This document shows positions 1 through 13,050 of a stretch of 64,000 nt of DNA, piece after piece. Below the pieces are notes generated by a model. That model was given only the letters and a program-made list of their open reading frames with translations. It ran no database searches and was not told the DNA's origin. The stretch lies in assembly GCA_963969495.1 (NCBI GenBank), contig OZ018323.1, positions 72,450,920 through 72,514,919 on the forward strand, in the 5' to 3' direction. The translations under genes and the position numbers were made by a program. Origin of the DNA: Ceratothoa steindachneri. Lineage: Eukaryota; Arthropoda; Malacostraca; Isopoda; Cymothoidae. Positions within the stretch are counted from its first letter, which is position 1; the number at the start of each line of letters is the position of its first letter.

Positions 1-1740
1 TCTATTTTCTTTAGCTATTTTTACGCTTAAAGTAATGAGAGTTTTTATTCTAAATGCCGATTTGCATAATATTGCGCTAATTGAGATTTGAATTCCCCTG
101 CCATATTGTGGTAGTTCAAGTTAGATCTTCTGACCTCCGTTTACTTTCCGTGTCTCGTAACGGTTGGCGGTAGCAGGCAGGGAAACTCTGCAGTTGAGCC
201 TCACCTGCAATAATACAATTGAACTATGCATTTCAATAAATCTCTAAGAGTGACTAGGTGTACTTGAAAGAATTAATTTAACTATCCTGATGGTTTTGTA
301 TATCAAACTGGGCGAAACAAAATAAACTTTACTACTGCACAAACAAAAATAAAATACTGGATATGAAAGATAAATAAAAAATAAAATAATGGACATGAAT
401 GACAAATAAAAAATTAGATAATGGAAATGAAAGATAAACCAAAGTATACACACTCCACCGCACACGACCGACAAAAGGGGATTCCAATTCCGGGTGGGTC
501 TGCCACCCTGAAGGTTCGGCTGCTCGAAAGGAACAATAGTGGTAGGAGCACTGAGCTCTACTACTTTTCAACAGCACGGGTTGGGTTTGCACTTAAGGCC
601 GATTTGTTTTCTGCCTGTTCAAAGTTATGACGGAAAATACAACCTGCATTCAAATAAACACAGTTACACTCGATTGTAAGGCTCGAGGGGAAATTTGCCA
701 GGGACAAAGCTGGGCTTGAAAGCTCTTTTCTCGTTTGTTTCTTTTTTTCTTGTCTTGGAGCTCTTGGATTATGAGGAGGCCGAAAGAAAAAAGATATAAG
801 GAAAGACAAAATAGACTCGTAAGGATAATACAAGCGATCAGGTCAATGGGTCGTATTACAATAATTATGGCCAGGTCTTATTTGAATACCAATTTATTCA
901 GAGGGCTAATAATGTTTTACTTAATATTTAGCAATTATCACAACTTCATTCCCGCCTACACTCGGGAGGCAATGAAAGCCTACAGGCTTTACCTTATGCG
1001 ACGTCTTCTCTTAGCCCAATAGTAATTTAAACAGGCAAATGTTTTACTATTTATACAGAGCCGGCGGAAGTAAATGTTAACGAGGCGCCAGAAGTTGATT
1101 TTACTTTATCTATATAGAGGAGCCAGGCATGAATTTAGACCTTCACGCCATATCGGGGAACCTCTAGTTGTTAAAATTATGCTCGCTATAGGGCGGGTTA
1201 TCAAACGGAAGTTCCCGAAAGAGAAAGCGATCTTGGGTTCTTTCCGTCCTACCGAAAATTATCTCTATTTCTGACATCTTTCTGCCTCAAGGGGAAACTT
1301 CCGGGTAGGAATAACATCCAATAATAATTCAATGTTAACGTGCCACCTAACCATCAAGGTTGATACAGGATATCATAATTTAGAGACACCCCCAATATGT
1401 CATGCAATAAATTCCTTGTTAAAATTCACAAATATAGAGACTAGAGAGTACATATGTATATAGATTAATATTACATAAAAACACAATTATCAATGAATGC
1501 TTTTAAGAAGGATGCTCATCTGCTTGGAATACATAAGCAATAATGTTAACACAATCAGTAGAGAAAATAAATCAAAAGGGTACATGCTTCTTTAAACTTA
1601 ATTAGATATATTATGTGGGCATATGTACATGAACAAAATCAATCTTAAAATTAGAAAAAATTACTTTCAATCGGGATCAGCTCGAAGCACAATTCAAGGA
1701 ATTCCGGCTTAAGCTGTCAGCTATACAGTTCTCGGAGCTT
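1..1740. other. Unassigned sequence left of the gypsy relic
   Basis: Integrase of the minus-strand gypsy relic would be expected here, but no HHCC or DDE-like reading was seen. A moderately GC-richer stretch at about 430-1310 contains short open frames on both strands with no recognisable domain. It may be decayed retrotransposon sequence. Confidence 0.3.
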
Positions 1741-2995
1741 TTAATATACAGGATCCTGAATTGGAATTATTGCAAAAACAAACTCAAGTTTATTAGACAA
1801 CCAGATTTTAGTTCGGAGGTAGGATAAGGCTGTATGGTCAGTTTCTATTATAAATTCTTTCCCTACCAGAAAAATTTTAAACTTTTGAATTCCGCAGACT
1901 ATCTCGAGGGCCTCTCGTTCAATCACAGCGTAGTTATTTTCTTGTGGTATCAATTTCCCACTTACATACACAATGGGAAAGCTGTCATCATTTTTCCCCT
2001 ATTAGACGAGAATACAGCCTATTCCCTCGTTGCTGGCCTCTGTTCGTGTGCCAAATGGTTCTTCGGAATTGTGCAAGTGTAATATGGGTGCATACACAAG
2101 TTTCTATTTGAGTTTATTGAAACTCTTAATCGGCAGTAGTTTCCATACAAGGAACTCGGGAGCTTTTTATTCAAAAGTTCGCACAAACGAGCGGACAGTG
2201 AGGCGAAATTACAAATAAAACTACGATTAAAGCATGCGGAACGCATAAAAGATCCTAGTTGCTTCTTACTCACAGGCAGAGGCATTTTAACATTGACTCA
2301 AATTTTATCCTCCAGGGGAGCTAGCTTGTTATCCCTAATTCGGGAGCCTAAATAGTCGATTGTATTGTAGTTCAAGTAACATTTACTGGGGCCAATGATT
2401 AAATTATTTTCTCGGAGTCTTTGTAGAAGTGCTTGAAGATCATTCAGGTGCTGACTTCACTCATTCGTAGTCACATAAATATTATCAAAATAAAATGATA
2501 TATTTGGCAACCAATTTAATATCCTTCTGATCATCCGATTATAATTACTGCATGCAGTAACGAGGCCAAAAGGGAGTCCTCGAAATTGCATCTTCCCTTT
2601 TTCAGGTGGGAAAGCTTTGTATTCCTTGACCTCGTCCCCTAGTGGGATTTGATAAGAGACATTGCACAAATCCAGCTCGGCTATGAATTTGTCTCTCTTA
2701 AAAAGCAAATTACAGTTACCGAAATTAATTTCCTAAACTAGATTCACATCCGATATGATCAATCTTGTTTCTTAACCATAAAAACAGGGAAGCAATAATC
2801 TGAATTAGACAGCTCTATTATTTTCAAATATAACAGCTTGTCAACTTCATCATTAAATGCTTCTCTCAGGTGTATGGGCAGCGGATATGCCTTAGATCGG
2901 ATGGGTTCTTGAGTGCTCAATTGAATGTTGCGTTCAGAATGGGCTGCACAACCAGGAATTTCAGAGATAATGTCACCGAAGTATTTCACGAGGGA
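1741..2995 (-). pseudogene. Ty3/gypsy retrotransposon pol relic (RT and RNase H)
   Basis: Four minus-strand blocks in changing frames follow the pol order. At 2989-2759 is the RT N-terminus (VRSK-like segment, then FPVFMVKKQD). At 2708-2457 is the RT palm, with a QIPL segment, GLPFGLV and FYFDNIYV. At 2285-2019 is the connection region (a PVSKKQLGSF segment). At 1971-1741 is the RNase H region (NNYAVIEREALEIV, then ETDHTALSYL). The blocks are separated by frameshifts and stops. The RT catalytic box reads FDN instead of the usual DD, so the second Asp is lost (codon at 2481-2483). Integrase and LTRs were not recognised on either side. The element is dead. Confidence 0.85.
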
Positions 2996-5900
2996 CTGCA
3001 GTTAAGTTTTCTGATGAGACAAAGCTGGTTACTCTCTTTAATTCGGCCGACGAAAGTTCGAGTGCGTTGGCAAATTTGTAAATTATCAGGAAATGATGGT
3101 CTGACTCATGAGATAGTTAGTGGTCAGAGCAAGTAGGACATAGGAAAAATGATTTTTACTATGCTACTAAAATTAATGTCAAAATAGAGAGTGAGGCATG
3201 TGTGATTGTAAACAAAAATGGATGAATTATAATTCGTCTCATACCATAATTAGCTAAAAAAAAACTAGGAGTGTATGATGAAACAAAGGGAATAGACTAG
3301 TATCAAGTATTGGAAGTAAATCTGAGCCTATAAAATATAATAACTAAGGTGTGTAACTCATTAAAGTGGGTAATTTTCAAGTTAATAATTTGATAGGACA
3401 TTATGTGAGAGCGATATGAAGTGGAGAATGAGAAAGAGTTTCTCTTATGTACATGTACTATAAAACGATGGTGTGTAATTGTAATAAAATAAACCAAAAG
3501 GGATGTGGTTGATATTTTGCACGTGAGAGTGAATGATGAAGGGTGATGAGTGTAGTGTGTGACAATGTTGTTAATGGATGAAAGGAAGGCATTTTGAAAG
3601 AGGAGATGTTTCCAATGGATGATATATACTCGTACTTGAAACCAATGGTAGCGAATGTTATTATCAGAGCATATCATGGAAACTAAGAAATGATTAAGGT
3701 AAGAGCATCCAAGTCGATTTAACCAAGAAGCATTAGGGATTAATTTATACTTGTATGCAAGAAGATAGTAATATAATAGGTATAAATAAATAATTGTTCA
3801 ATAAAATAAACCTTAAAAACATATTACTCATATTTGCAGACTACCTCGCTCCTACCACTCCAAGAAGCAATGTGTACCCTAAACGGGGGTGTCATGCGTA
3901 GTATGAGCCCGTATGCTGCAAATAACATCCAGAGGATTGACTGAATTTCCAAAGGCAACTCTTTCTTTGAGGATCTTTCCTTACAAACTTTATGTCGTAG
4001 TTTATACTTTAAATTACTTTTCGAAAATTAGTGTCTAATTACTCCCGTTACATCTTTAGGAGCAATAGAATGCCAGCTTTTTTTGTGCGAGTTCACCCCT
4101 TATTGCTGACAAAAATCTTCTCGTTTGCAAAGAAAAAAACTTGACCTGGTTGAGCAAATGGATCAGTTTGTTGAGAATTTTTGTAACACGTTCCTACCGC
4201 TTGTTCTTCATTTTGTACGAGCGAAGCAAGCCCTCGGCCCAAATCCAAAAAAGCACACTTTGCCTTTTGCAAAGTTTAGGTGGATTGATTTATACCATGT
4301 TCTTGCGTCCTTTACAAAAGATGAACAACTCATCTAGTATCGCATACAAAACCTAGAACTGACCTCAGGAAAAAGCATGTGCTGAATTCAAAGTTGTTAA
4401 TTGAAACAAAATGCAATTAGCATCGTATATTCTTGGATTTTGTTGGAAAAATGATCCAATAAATATCAGTTTACGCTTCCTTTTTCCACCATGTAATAAA
4501 ATCAACCAATTATTAGCCAATATCTCCTAAATGAGGCTGGATTTCTTTAAAATCAATAATGCATTAAATGGAGTTTTCCTTACAGGAAGACCTTGCGTTT
4601 CGTAGACAGACCTTTGGTCTGTGGACTACGGCCTATCTCTTTCTATCAACGGGATTTGGGTGTGAAAAAATGTAAAAAATTCCATTACATATTCACAATT
4701 ATTTTACAAATTGATCTATATTATTTTATATCTATACTTATTTTCTAGGCAAAAATTCCACAAAAACCTTTTAGCTGAATTCTTTTCTTATGCAGGAAAA
4801 CAATGTAACCTCTTTTTTCATTTATTTTGTTCTTTTTTTATACTAAAGACTACCACCCTAAAAAACCGCCATGCATTAGTTTTAACTCAGTTTAAAAATT
4901 CACAATTTATAATTTTTATATTTTTTACTTATAGATTCAATGAATGAGAGTATAATAAAAGGGAAAAAATGGTAGCACTTAGGAATTAGCTTTATACTAG
5001 CATCAGTTAAATGAATAACCAGCCCTAAGGGATACCTTTTTAAACTCTAAATAAACTCTTAGAAAGAACTTTGTATTGGAAAAAAACATCCATGCGCACT
5101 AATTTTTTGAACCATAAATAAAATCTTAGACATAATTTCGAAAAAAATACATTTCGAGAAAAACTTCTCTTTGACTCTAAATAATTTAATCTTAGTCTTT
5201 TTTCAGATCCATTCTTATTTTCTAGGTGTAAAAGCAAAAAGAAAATATTAGAATTCTTTGAACATACGGAAAAAGAATCCTCAGTAATCATTTGTCCCAT
5301 CTAAATTTTTATTTAATATTTTCATTCTGCTTTATGTCTTTTAGATAGTAGCTATTTCCTTTTGATAAAGATTTAAGTGGAAAATATATTTTAGAAACAG
5401 TTTCGGTAAAAGATTCGAATATACTAAAAATAAACTCCAAATCGAAGCAGCCAAATCTTAATTTTTAAAATTTTTCTGAACTTCACCATGTGTAATTCGC
5501 ATTTTTAATATAATCGAAGAAATTCGATAATCATAATTATTTTTTTTAATTCAGCATTTGTTTTTGCTCAATTTGTACATACAATTTACGAGAAAAAAAA
5601 ATCAACGCACCCCAAAACCCGTCTTTAAATATAGTGTTAGGGTTTACTGTAATTCGAATTACATAGACCAAAGTAACTGAATGATTGCTTTAATATCAGA
5701 AACAACCAAATTTAATTATTACTTGACGTACCTTCACAGAAAATATCAGAATCGCATCCATATGAGGTTTGTAGCAAGGGGTCATTGGTACAACATTCCA
5801 AATTTATTTTAGGGAGAAGAATTATACATTAAATTCGTTCAATCATTGATGCAATGATCTTTATTGTACATATTAAAGAAGATAAATTCCATATTGAAAG

Positions 5901-6331
5901 TTGACCATTGCTTCATTCTAACCGACCCTTTTAGCTTAAGTAACTCTAAACTAAATTTTTTCCCTTTCAAAATATCACGTTGCTAAAATATAGTTATAGA
6001 AAGAGATATATAAAAATAAATTTTGTAAACTTCACCATTTTGTTTTTTGATATTATAAAAGAATTAATAAAAATAACTTTGATAAAAAAACCTAAGTCTT
6101 AAACAAATTTTGATGAAATTATTATTCAAATACGCCACAAAATCCCCTTCTTAAATTATAGAGTTTGCTATGATTATGATGATCAATGTTCAGAAACATT
6201 TACAAGTGTAATTCAATATTATATATATATTATTTTAGAAAAAGTTACTATTTATAAAAAGAAAAATCATTAATTTTGAAATCTCTCGAAAAATATCATT
6301 GAAATAAAAAGGTGGATTCGCAAACTCAAGG

Positions 6332-6334
<3 letters not shown>
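2996..6334. other. AT-rich sequence without recognised genes
   Basis: Only short AT-rich open frames without domain character are present. The one structural feature noticed is a hairpin at 4601-4630. Short frames at 4125-4356 were examined and not recognised. Confidence 0.4.
4601..4630. repeat. Bulged perfect hairpin
   Basis: CGTAG pairs with CTACG and ACAGACC with GGTCTGT around a TTT loop, giving a 12-bp stem with a three-base bulge (GGA) on the 3' side. It is the most stable-looking short palindrome in this AT-rich stretch. Function unknown; it may be a remnant of a small inverted-repeat element. Confidence 0.5.
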
Positions 6335-6422
<88 letters not shown>

Positions 6423-6442
6423 TTTATATATATATATATATA
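6335..6442. repeat. (TA)n microsatellite at the left Penelope-like end
   Basis: About 100 bp of TA dinucleotides, with a short interruption near 6417-6424. It directly abuts the 3' end of the minus-strand Penelope-like copy. Open frames reading Tyr-Ile repeats across it are artefacts. Confidence 0.97.
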
Positions 6443-7358
6443 ATTTGAAGGATGAACGAAAGGACGCATGAAGGGGAATTCATTTAATTTTATTATTACA
6501 ACGTTTCGGGTGAACTTTTCACCCATCTTCGGGTACTGGAAATACAATTTGTGGAAAATATTTTTAAGTTAAAAACCAAACATAATCAAAATGACGAATT
6601 TATAGAACGTATTTAATGCTAATTAAGGAGGAGGGTAGCGATAAATTTACAGGCAATTGATAATTTCTGGATTATTATGTTACGAGTTAAAAATTAACTA
6701 TTGGGGAAAACACAGGAAACACATTCGGATAAACCATCCTTTAACAATCAGCCGTAAGAGGATAACTGGGAAGAAAGGGCGAGGAGCGTAAGAAGAAAGA
6801 GAAGGTTAGGAGGTTGGTAATATATTTTTTGGAGTAGAAGTAGTGGATGAGGAAAGGGATCGGAATTCAAGGAATAAGAAAGGTATTTAATATACATGGA
6901 TTCAAGAATCTTAGTGATATGGGATCAGGGGTGGTTTTTAAGATTTTAAAATCGTCCGTTGTGATTTTCGTTTTACAATTAATAGAGTGAAGCCTAACAG
7001 ATGAGAATTCTTTCGTAGAGAGAACCTTTCCTGTCCTGTGGCTAACACCCAAATGTGAACAGAACCTCGCCCTCAGCGAGCGCACCGTACCAACGATGTA
7101 TCTCCACAGTTTACAATTGGGGCAAGTAAACTCATACACAACGGAGCATTTCGGTTCAGGCGAGATTCTGTCCTTCCATTCGAAGAAAATCCTATGTAGT
7201 GTCTATTTATTAAAATCGACTTAAAGTGGGTATGGAAAAAGAATTTATTTAATAAAGATGTAATTTCTTTTGAAATCTTTTTGTTTAAAAAACTCAGATC
7301 CGGAAAGATTATGTAACGGATTTCTTTGCAAACAGTAGGGAATTTAAATTTAGAGTGG
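6441..7358 (-). pseudogene. Penelope-like element, left 3' copy (RT thumb and GIY-YIG endonuclease)
   Basis: Minus strand, reading leftward. From about 7330 a frame gives SLLNKFFFHTHFKSILINRH, the RT C-terminal region of Penelope-like retroelements. A frameshift then leads into FFEWKDRISPEPK, then VVYEFTCPNCKLWRYIVGTV and FCSHLGVSHRTGKVLS, matching the Cys-containing GIY-YIG endonuclease of these elements. The expected GYIG reads RYIVG, so the GIY-YIG core is altered. After the DDFKILKTT block the 3' non-coding part follows, with a hammerhead-like hairpin at 6504-6533. The element is 5'-truncated and frameshifted. Confidence 0.85.
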
Positions 7359-7873
7359 ATTTTAAAATCTTCAAAACCACCCCTGATCCCATATCACTAA
7401 GGATTCTTGAATCGATGAATATTAAATACCTTTCTCCTTCCTTAAATTCCGATTCCTTTTCTCACCCACTACCTCTACTCAAACAAAAATATGACCAACC
7501 TCCTAACCTTCTCTTTTTTCTTACGCTCCTCGCCCTTTCTTCCCAGTTATCCTCTAACGGCTTAGTGTTTAAGGTTGGTTTATCCGGATGTTTTTCCTGT
7601 GTTTTCCCCAATCGTTAATTTTTAACTCGTAACATAATAATCCAAAAATTATCAATTGCCTGTAAATTTATCGCTACCCCCCCTCCTCAATTAACATTAA
7701 ATACGTTCCATAAATTTGTCATTTTCATTATCTGTTTGGTTCTTAACTTAAATTATTTTCCCCAAATTGTATTTCCAGTACCCGAAGATGGGTGAAAAGT
7801 TCACCCGAAACGTTGTAATAATAAAATTAAATGAATTTGCCTTTATGCGTCCTTTCGTTCATCCTCCAAATTA
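7358..7873 (+). pseudogene. Penelope-like element, right 3' copy (inverted partner)
   Basis: This segment is the reverse complement, with moderate divergence, of 6441-6953. It starts inside the endonuclease coding region (DFKIFKTTPDPISLRILESM, then NIKYLSPSLNSDSF) and runs through the 3' non-coding part to the second TA tract. The two copies lie head to head with their 3' ends outward, separated by about 400 bp belonging to the longer left copy. Confidence 0.85.
7781..7812 (+). other. Hammerhead-like hairpin of the Penelope-like 3' region
   Basis: CCGAAGAT is followed by a perfect 7-bp stem (GGGTGAA at 7790-7796 with TTCACCC at 7800-7806, loop AAG) and then GAAAC. This matches the layout of a hammerhead core (CUGANGA, stem II, GAAA) with one core change (U to C). 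Penelope-like elements are known to carry hammerhead motifs in their terminal regions. The mirror copy lies at 6502-6533 on the minus strand. Self-cleavage is not shown. Confidence 0.55.
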
Positions 7874-7901
7874 AATTAAAGCTCCATAGGAGAAGCCCTA
7901 A

Positions 7902-10376
<2,475 letters not shown>

Positions 10377-11621
10377 TGTATGGACGAATGAATATAACGA
10401 GGAAAAGCTGACGCTAGTTTGTTTATAGAGCTTCAACCGTTACGTTTCACATGTGCCAAGACTCTCATTCCCCCTTTTCCCCGCTGCCCCAACACCCTTC
10501 GAAGTCGCTCGCAAAGAAGGATTTCGGTCAGCAGATTTCCTAATTTATGAGACTGGTGGTTTAGTCCGTTAATATAACTATAGGAGCATGCGAGAGCCTT
10601 TAGAATGTAAATCCTGCTGCCTAAGGCTTTGTCGGCAGAAAGTCGAGGTAAAAGCTCACTGTTCTGTCCGACTGTTTATGTCTATTTTTTGCTAAACAGA
10701 AGAAATCTCACCTTCCCCGGGCGTAAACCCGAACTAGCGAAGTGTCACAGCGTTGAAAATCTATGCTATGGGAGATAGGCTTAACTGTGGGCTAGTGAGG
10801 GTTCACCCCTCATAAACTCCCTTATCTCCCCTCCCCCTATGGTATAATCAACGTATATATAGTTCGATCTTGAGAAATTTAGAAAAAAATCAGTTTATAA
10901 ATCGAGAGAAAAAGACGAGTCCCTGAGTCAAACAGGGAACCAAGAAGATAGTTGGAACCAAGCCGGACTTTCCCTCCCGAGGCTGTATGGAGGAATGAAT
11001 ATAACGAGGAAAAGCTGACGCTAGCTTGTTTATACAGTTTCAACCGTTACGTTTCACATGTGCCAAGACCCTCCTTCCCCCTTTTTCCCGCTGCCCCAAG
11101 ACCCTTCGAAGTCGCTTGCAAAGAAGGATTTCGGTCAGCAGATTTCCTAATTTACGAGACTGGTGGTGTAGTCCGTTATTATAACTATAGGAGCATGCGA
11201 GAGCCTTTAGAATGTAAATCCTGCTGCCTAAAGCTTCGTCGGCAGAAAGTCGAGGTAAAAGCTCACTGTTCTGTCCGACTGTTTATGTCTATTTTTTGCC
11301 AAACAGAAGAAATCTCACCTTCCCCGGGCGTAAACCCGAACTGGCGAAGTGTCACAGCGTTGAAAACCTATGCTCTGGGAGATGGGCATAACTGTGGGCT
11401 AGTGAAGGTTCGCCCCTCATAAACCCCCTCATCTCCCCTTCCCCTAGGGTATAATCGACGTATATATAGTTCGATCTTGAGAAATTTAGAAAAGAATCGG
11501 TTTATAAATCGAGAGAAAAAGACGAGTCCCTGAGTCAAACAGGGAACCAAGAAGATAGTTGGAACCAAGCCGGACTTTCCCTCCCGAGGCTGTTCCTTTA
11601 GAGGCTTAGAAGAGCAGACCA
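10377..11621 (+). repeat. Tandem 607-bp duplication resembling LTR sequence
   Basis: Unit 1 is about 10377-10983 and unit 2 about 10984-11590. They are collinear with a constant 607-bp offset and scattered substitutions and small differences. Each unit has a TATA-like GTATATATAG followed by a purine-rich leader, as in LTR promoters. After unit 2 the sequence runs to ACCA at 11618-11621, then G, then TGGTATCGAGATCAAC. This is where an LTR end (CA) and tRNA primer-binding site (TGG...) would lie. It is best read as an LTR with an internal tandem duplication, or two LTR pieces, belonging to an unidentified retrotransposon. The open frame at 10952-11422 inside it is probably not a gene. Confidence 0.5.
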
Positions 11622-11839
11622 GTGGTATCGAGATCAACTCTCTTACCAATCTCGTCCAGAGAAAATCCCGTTTCTCAATTTACTGAGAAAGTAGATACCC
11701 CTCACCATTGAGGAAGAACAAAGTAAATGCACATTCGAGAAGAGATTCCCATATTGGTTAAGTCTCATCGTCGAGAAGCCAGAATTGGTAACACAGGGAT
11801 CGGGATAACTACCATTCATCCATAACACCCTGAATAATA
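11622..11839 (+). other. Possible retrotransposon leader interrupted by a mariner
   Basis: This follows the putative primer-binding site at 11623 and is less AT-rich than its surroundings. No gag-like reading was recognised before the mariner insertion at the TA at 11838-11839. Confidence 0.3.
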
Positions 11840-13050
11840 CGAGTAAGTCATTGCGGTTTATTTAAAAGTTGTTTTAATTTAATTTTTGTTCTTTACCCTC
11901 AAAATAGAACTTCGAGTTGAAAGAAAGGCGCATTTTTCGACACTTGTTGTTGTTTATTCTCAATTGAGACGGGAACAATGCAAACGCAGCCAAAGCTCGT
12001 CGCGATATTTGTGCTGGGTACGGAGAAAATGCTTTATCAGAAAGGACAGCTCAATGGTGATTTTCACTTTGAAAAACCGGTCATTTTAATCTTAATGACG
12101 AAGAACGTTCTGGTCGCCCCATTAAGTTGGATAAAAATCGATTGAACCACCTTCTTCATGAAAATTCTCGTCAATTGATTAGAGAATTGGCTTACAATTG
12201 GCGTGTAATCAGAAAACTGTAGTGAATCACCTTCACTCGATGGGAAAAGTTAAAAAACTCTGTGCATGGGTTTCGCACGCTTTGAGCGAAAGCAACAAAC
12301 TTCAACGCTTTACGATTGCTGCAGGTTTGCTCGCTCGTCATAAGGCTACTGGTGGATATAAGGACAAATTTCTTCACCGCATCATCACTGGCGACGAATA
12401 GTGGTGTGTTTATGTCAACATGAACCATCGAAAACAATGGCTTAGCCCTAATAAAAACCCACTTCCGCGATTAAAGCAGGGAGTTCATCCTCGAATGACG
12501 ATGGTGTGTGTGTGGTATGATTGTAAATGTATCATTTTTTATGAGCTCCTTGCGAACAACGAGGTTATCAATGCAGAAACCTACGTTCAACAAATGTATC
12601 GACTTGCCGAAGCTATTCGTGAAAAGCGATCTCATCGACGTTATGGATTCCTTCTGCAACACGACAATGCTCGTCCTCACATGGCCACTATGTCAAAAAC
12701 GCCATCAAAACGCTTAATTGGGAAATCCTGCCGCATCCTCCATATTCGTTAGACTGGGCTCCATCGGATTTCCATCTGTTCCGATCGCTCTTCAACAATT
12801 TTCGCGGCGTTTCGTTCAATACTGTTGTGGAATTAAGAACCTGGTTAAACGAATTCTTCGAGTCAAAATCCAGAGATTTTTTTTGCAGAGGCATCGTAAA
12901 ACTAGTTGAACGTTGGGAAGAAGTCGTAAATAACAACGGTGAATACATTATTGATTAAATTGCACATTATTATGAATTAAAAATGAAGTTTTTCTAAAAT
13001 TGTTAATGGTAATGAATAAATTTGATAAAACCGCAAGAACTTATTCCTCA
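11840..13050 (+). mobile_element. mariner transposon, inactive
   Basis: Imperfect terminal inverted repeats end the element. The left end (11840-11860) contains TAAGTCATTGCGGTTT, and the reverse complement of the right end (about 13025-13050) contains TAAGTTCTTGCGGTTT. A TA precedes the left end, as expected for a target duplication. Length of about 1.2 kb is normal for mariner. It sits inside the LTR-like leader, so it inserted later than that element. Confidence 0.85.
11900..12957 (+). pseudogene. mariner transposase (D,D34D) pseudogene
   Basis: Would cut and paste the element through a DDE/D nuclease. The N-terminal helix-turn-helix part reads in shifting frames, with GYGENALSERTAQ and LNDEERSGRP visible. 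Catalytic residues are retained: first Asp in ITGDE (12393-12395), second in LQHDNARPH (12663-12665), third in APSDFHLF (12767-12769). The spacing fits D34D after one single-base indel. The C-terminus ends WEEVVNNNGEYIID at 12957. There is an in-frame TAG at 12399-12401 directly after GDE, another stop near 12222, and a frameshift near 12720. The tail resembles mauritiana/cecropia-type mariners. Confidence 0.87.

Noticed and set aside
735..1022. 95-codon + frame with a basic start
   Set aside because: No recognisable domain; overlapping open frames on the other strand suggest base-composition effects.
3303..3677. 124-codon minus-strand frame, considered as gag of the gypsy relic
   Set aside because: His/Thr/Ser/Ile-biased composition without a zinc knuckle or capsid pattern.
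3820..3890. Possible upstream Sidestep exon after an ATTTGCAG acceptor
   Set aside because: The short readable peptide has no Ig1 features (no Trp or Cys in place) and its donor phase does not fit.
6326..6547. Tyr-Ile repeat frames here and at 7831-8061, 19112-19376 and 48596-48946
   Set aside because: Translations of (TA)n tracts.
10952..11422. 156-codon open frame
   Set aside because: It lies inside unit 2 of the 607-bp duplication; the equivalent frame in unit 1 is broken by stops, and no domain is recognisable.
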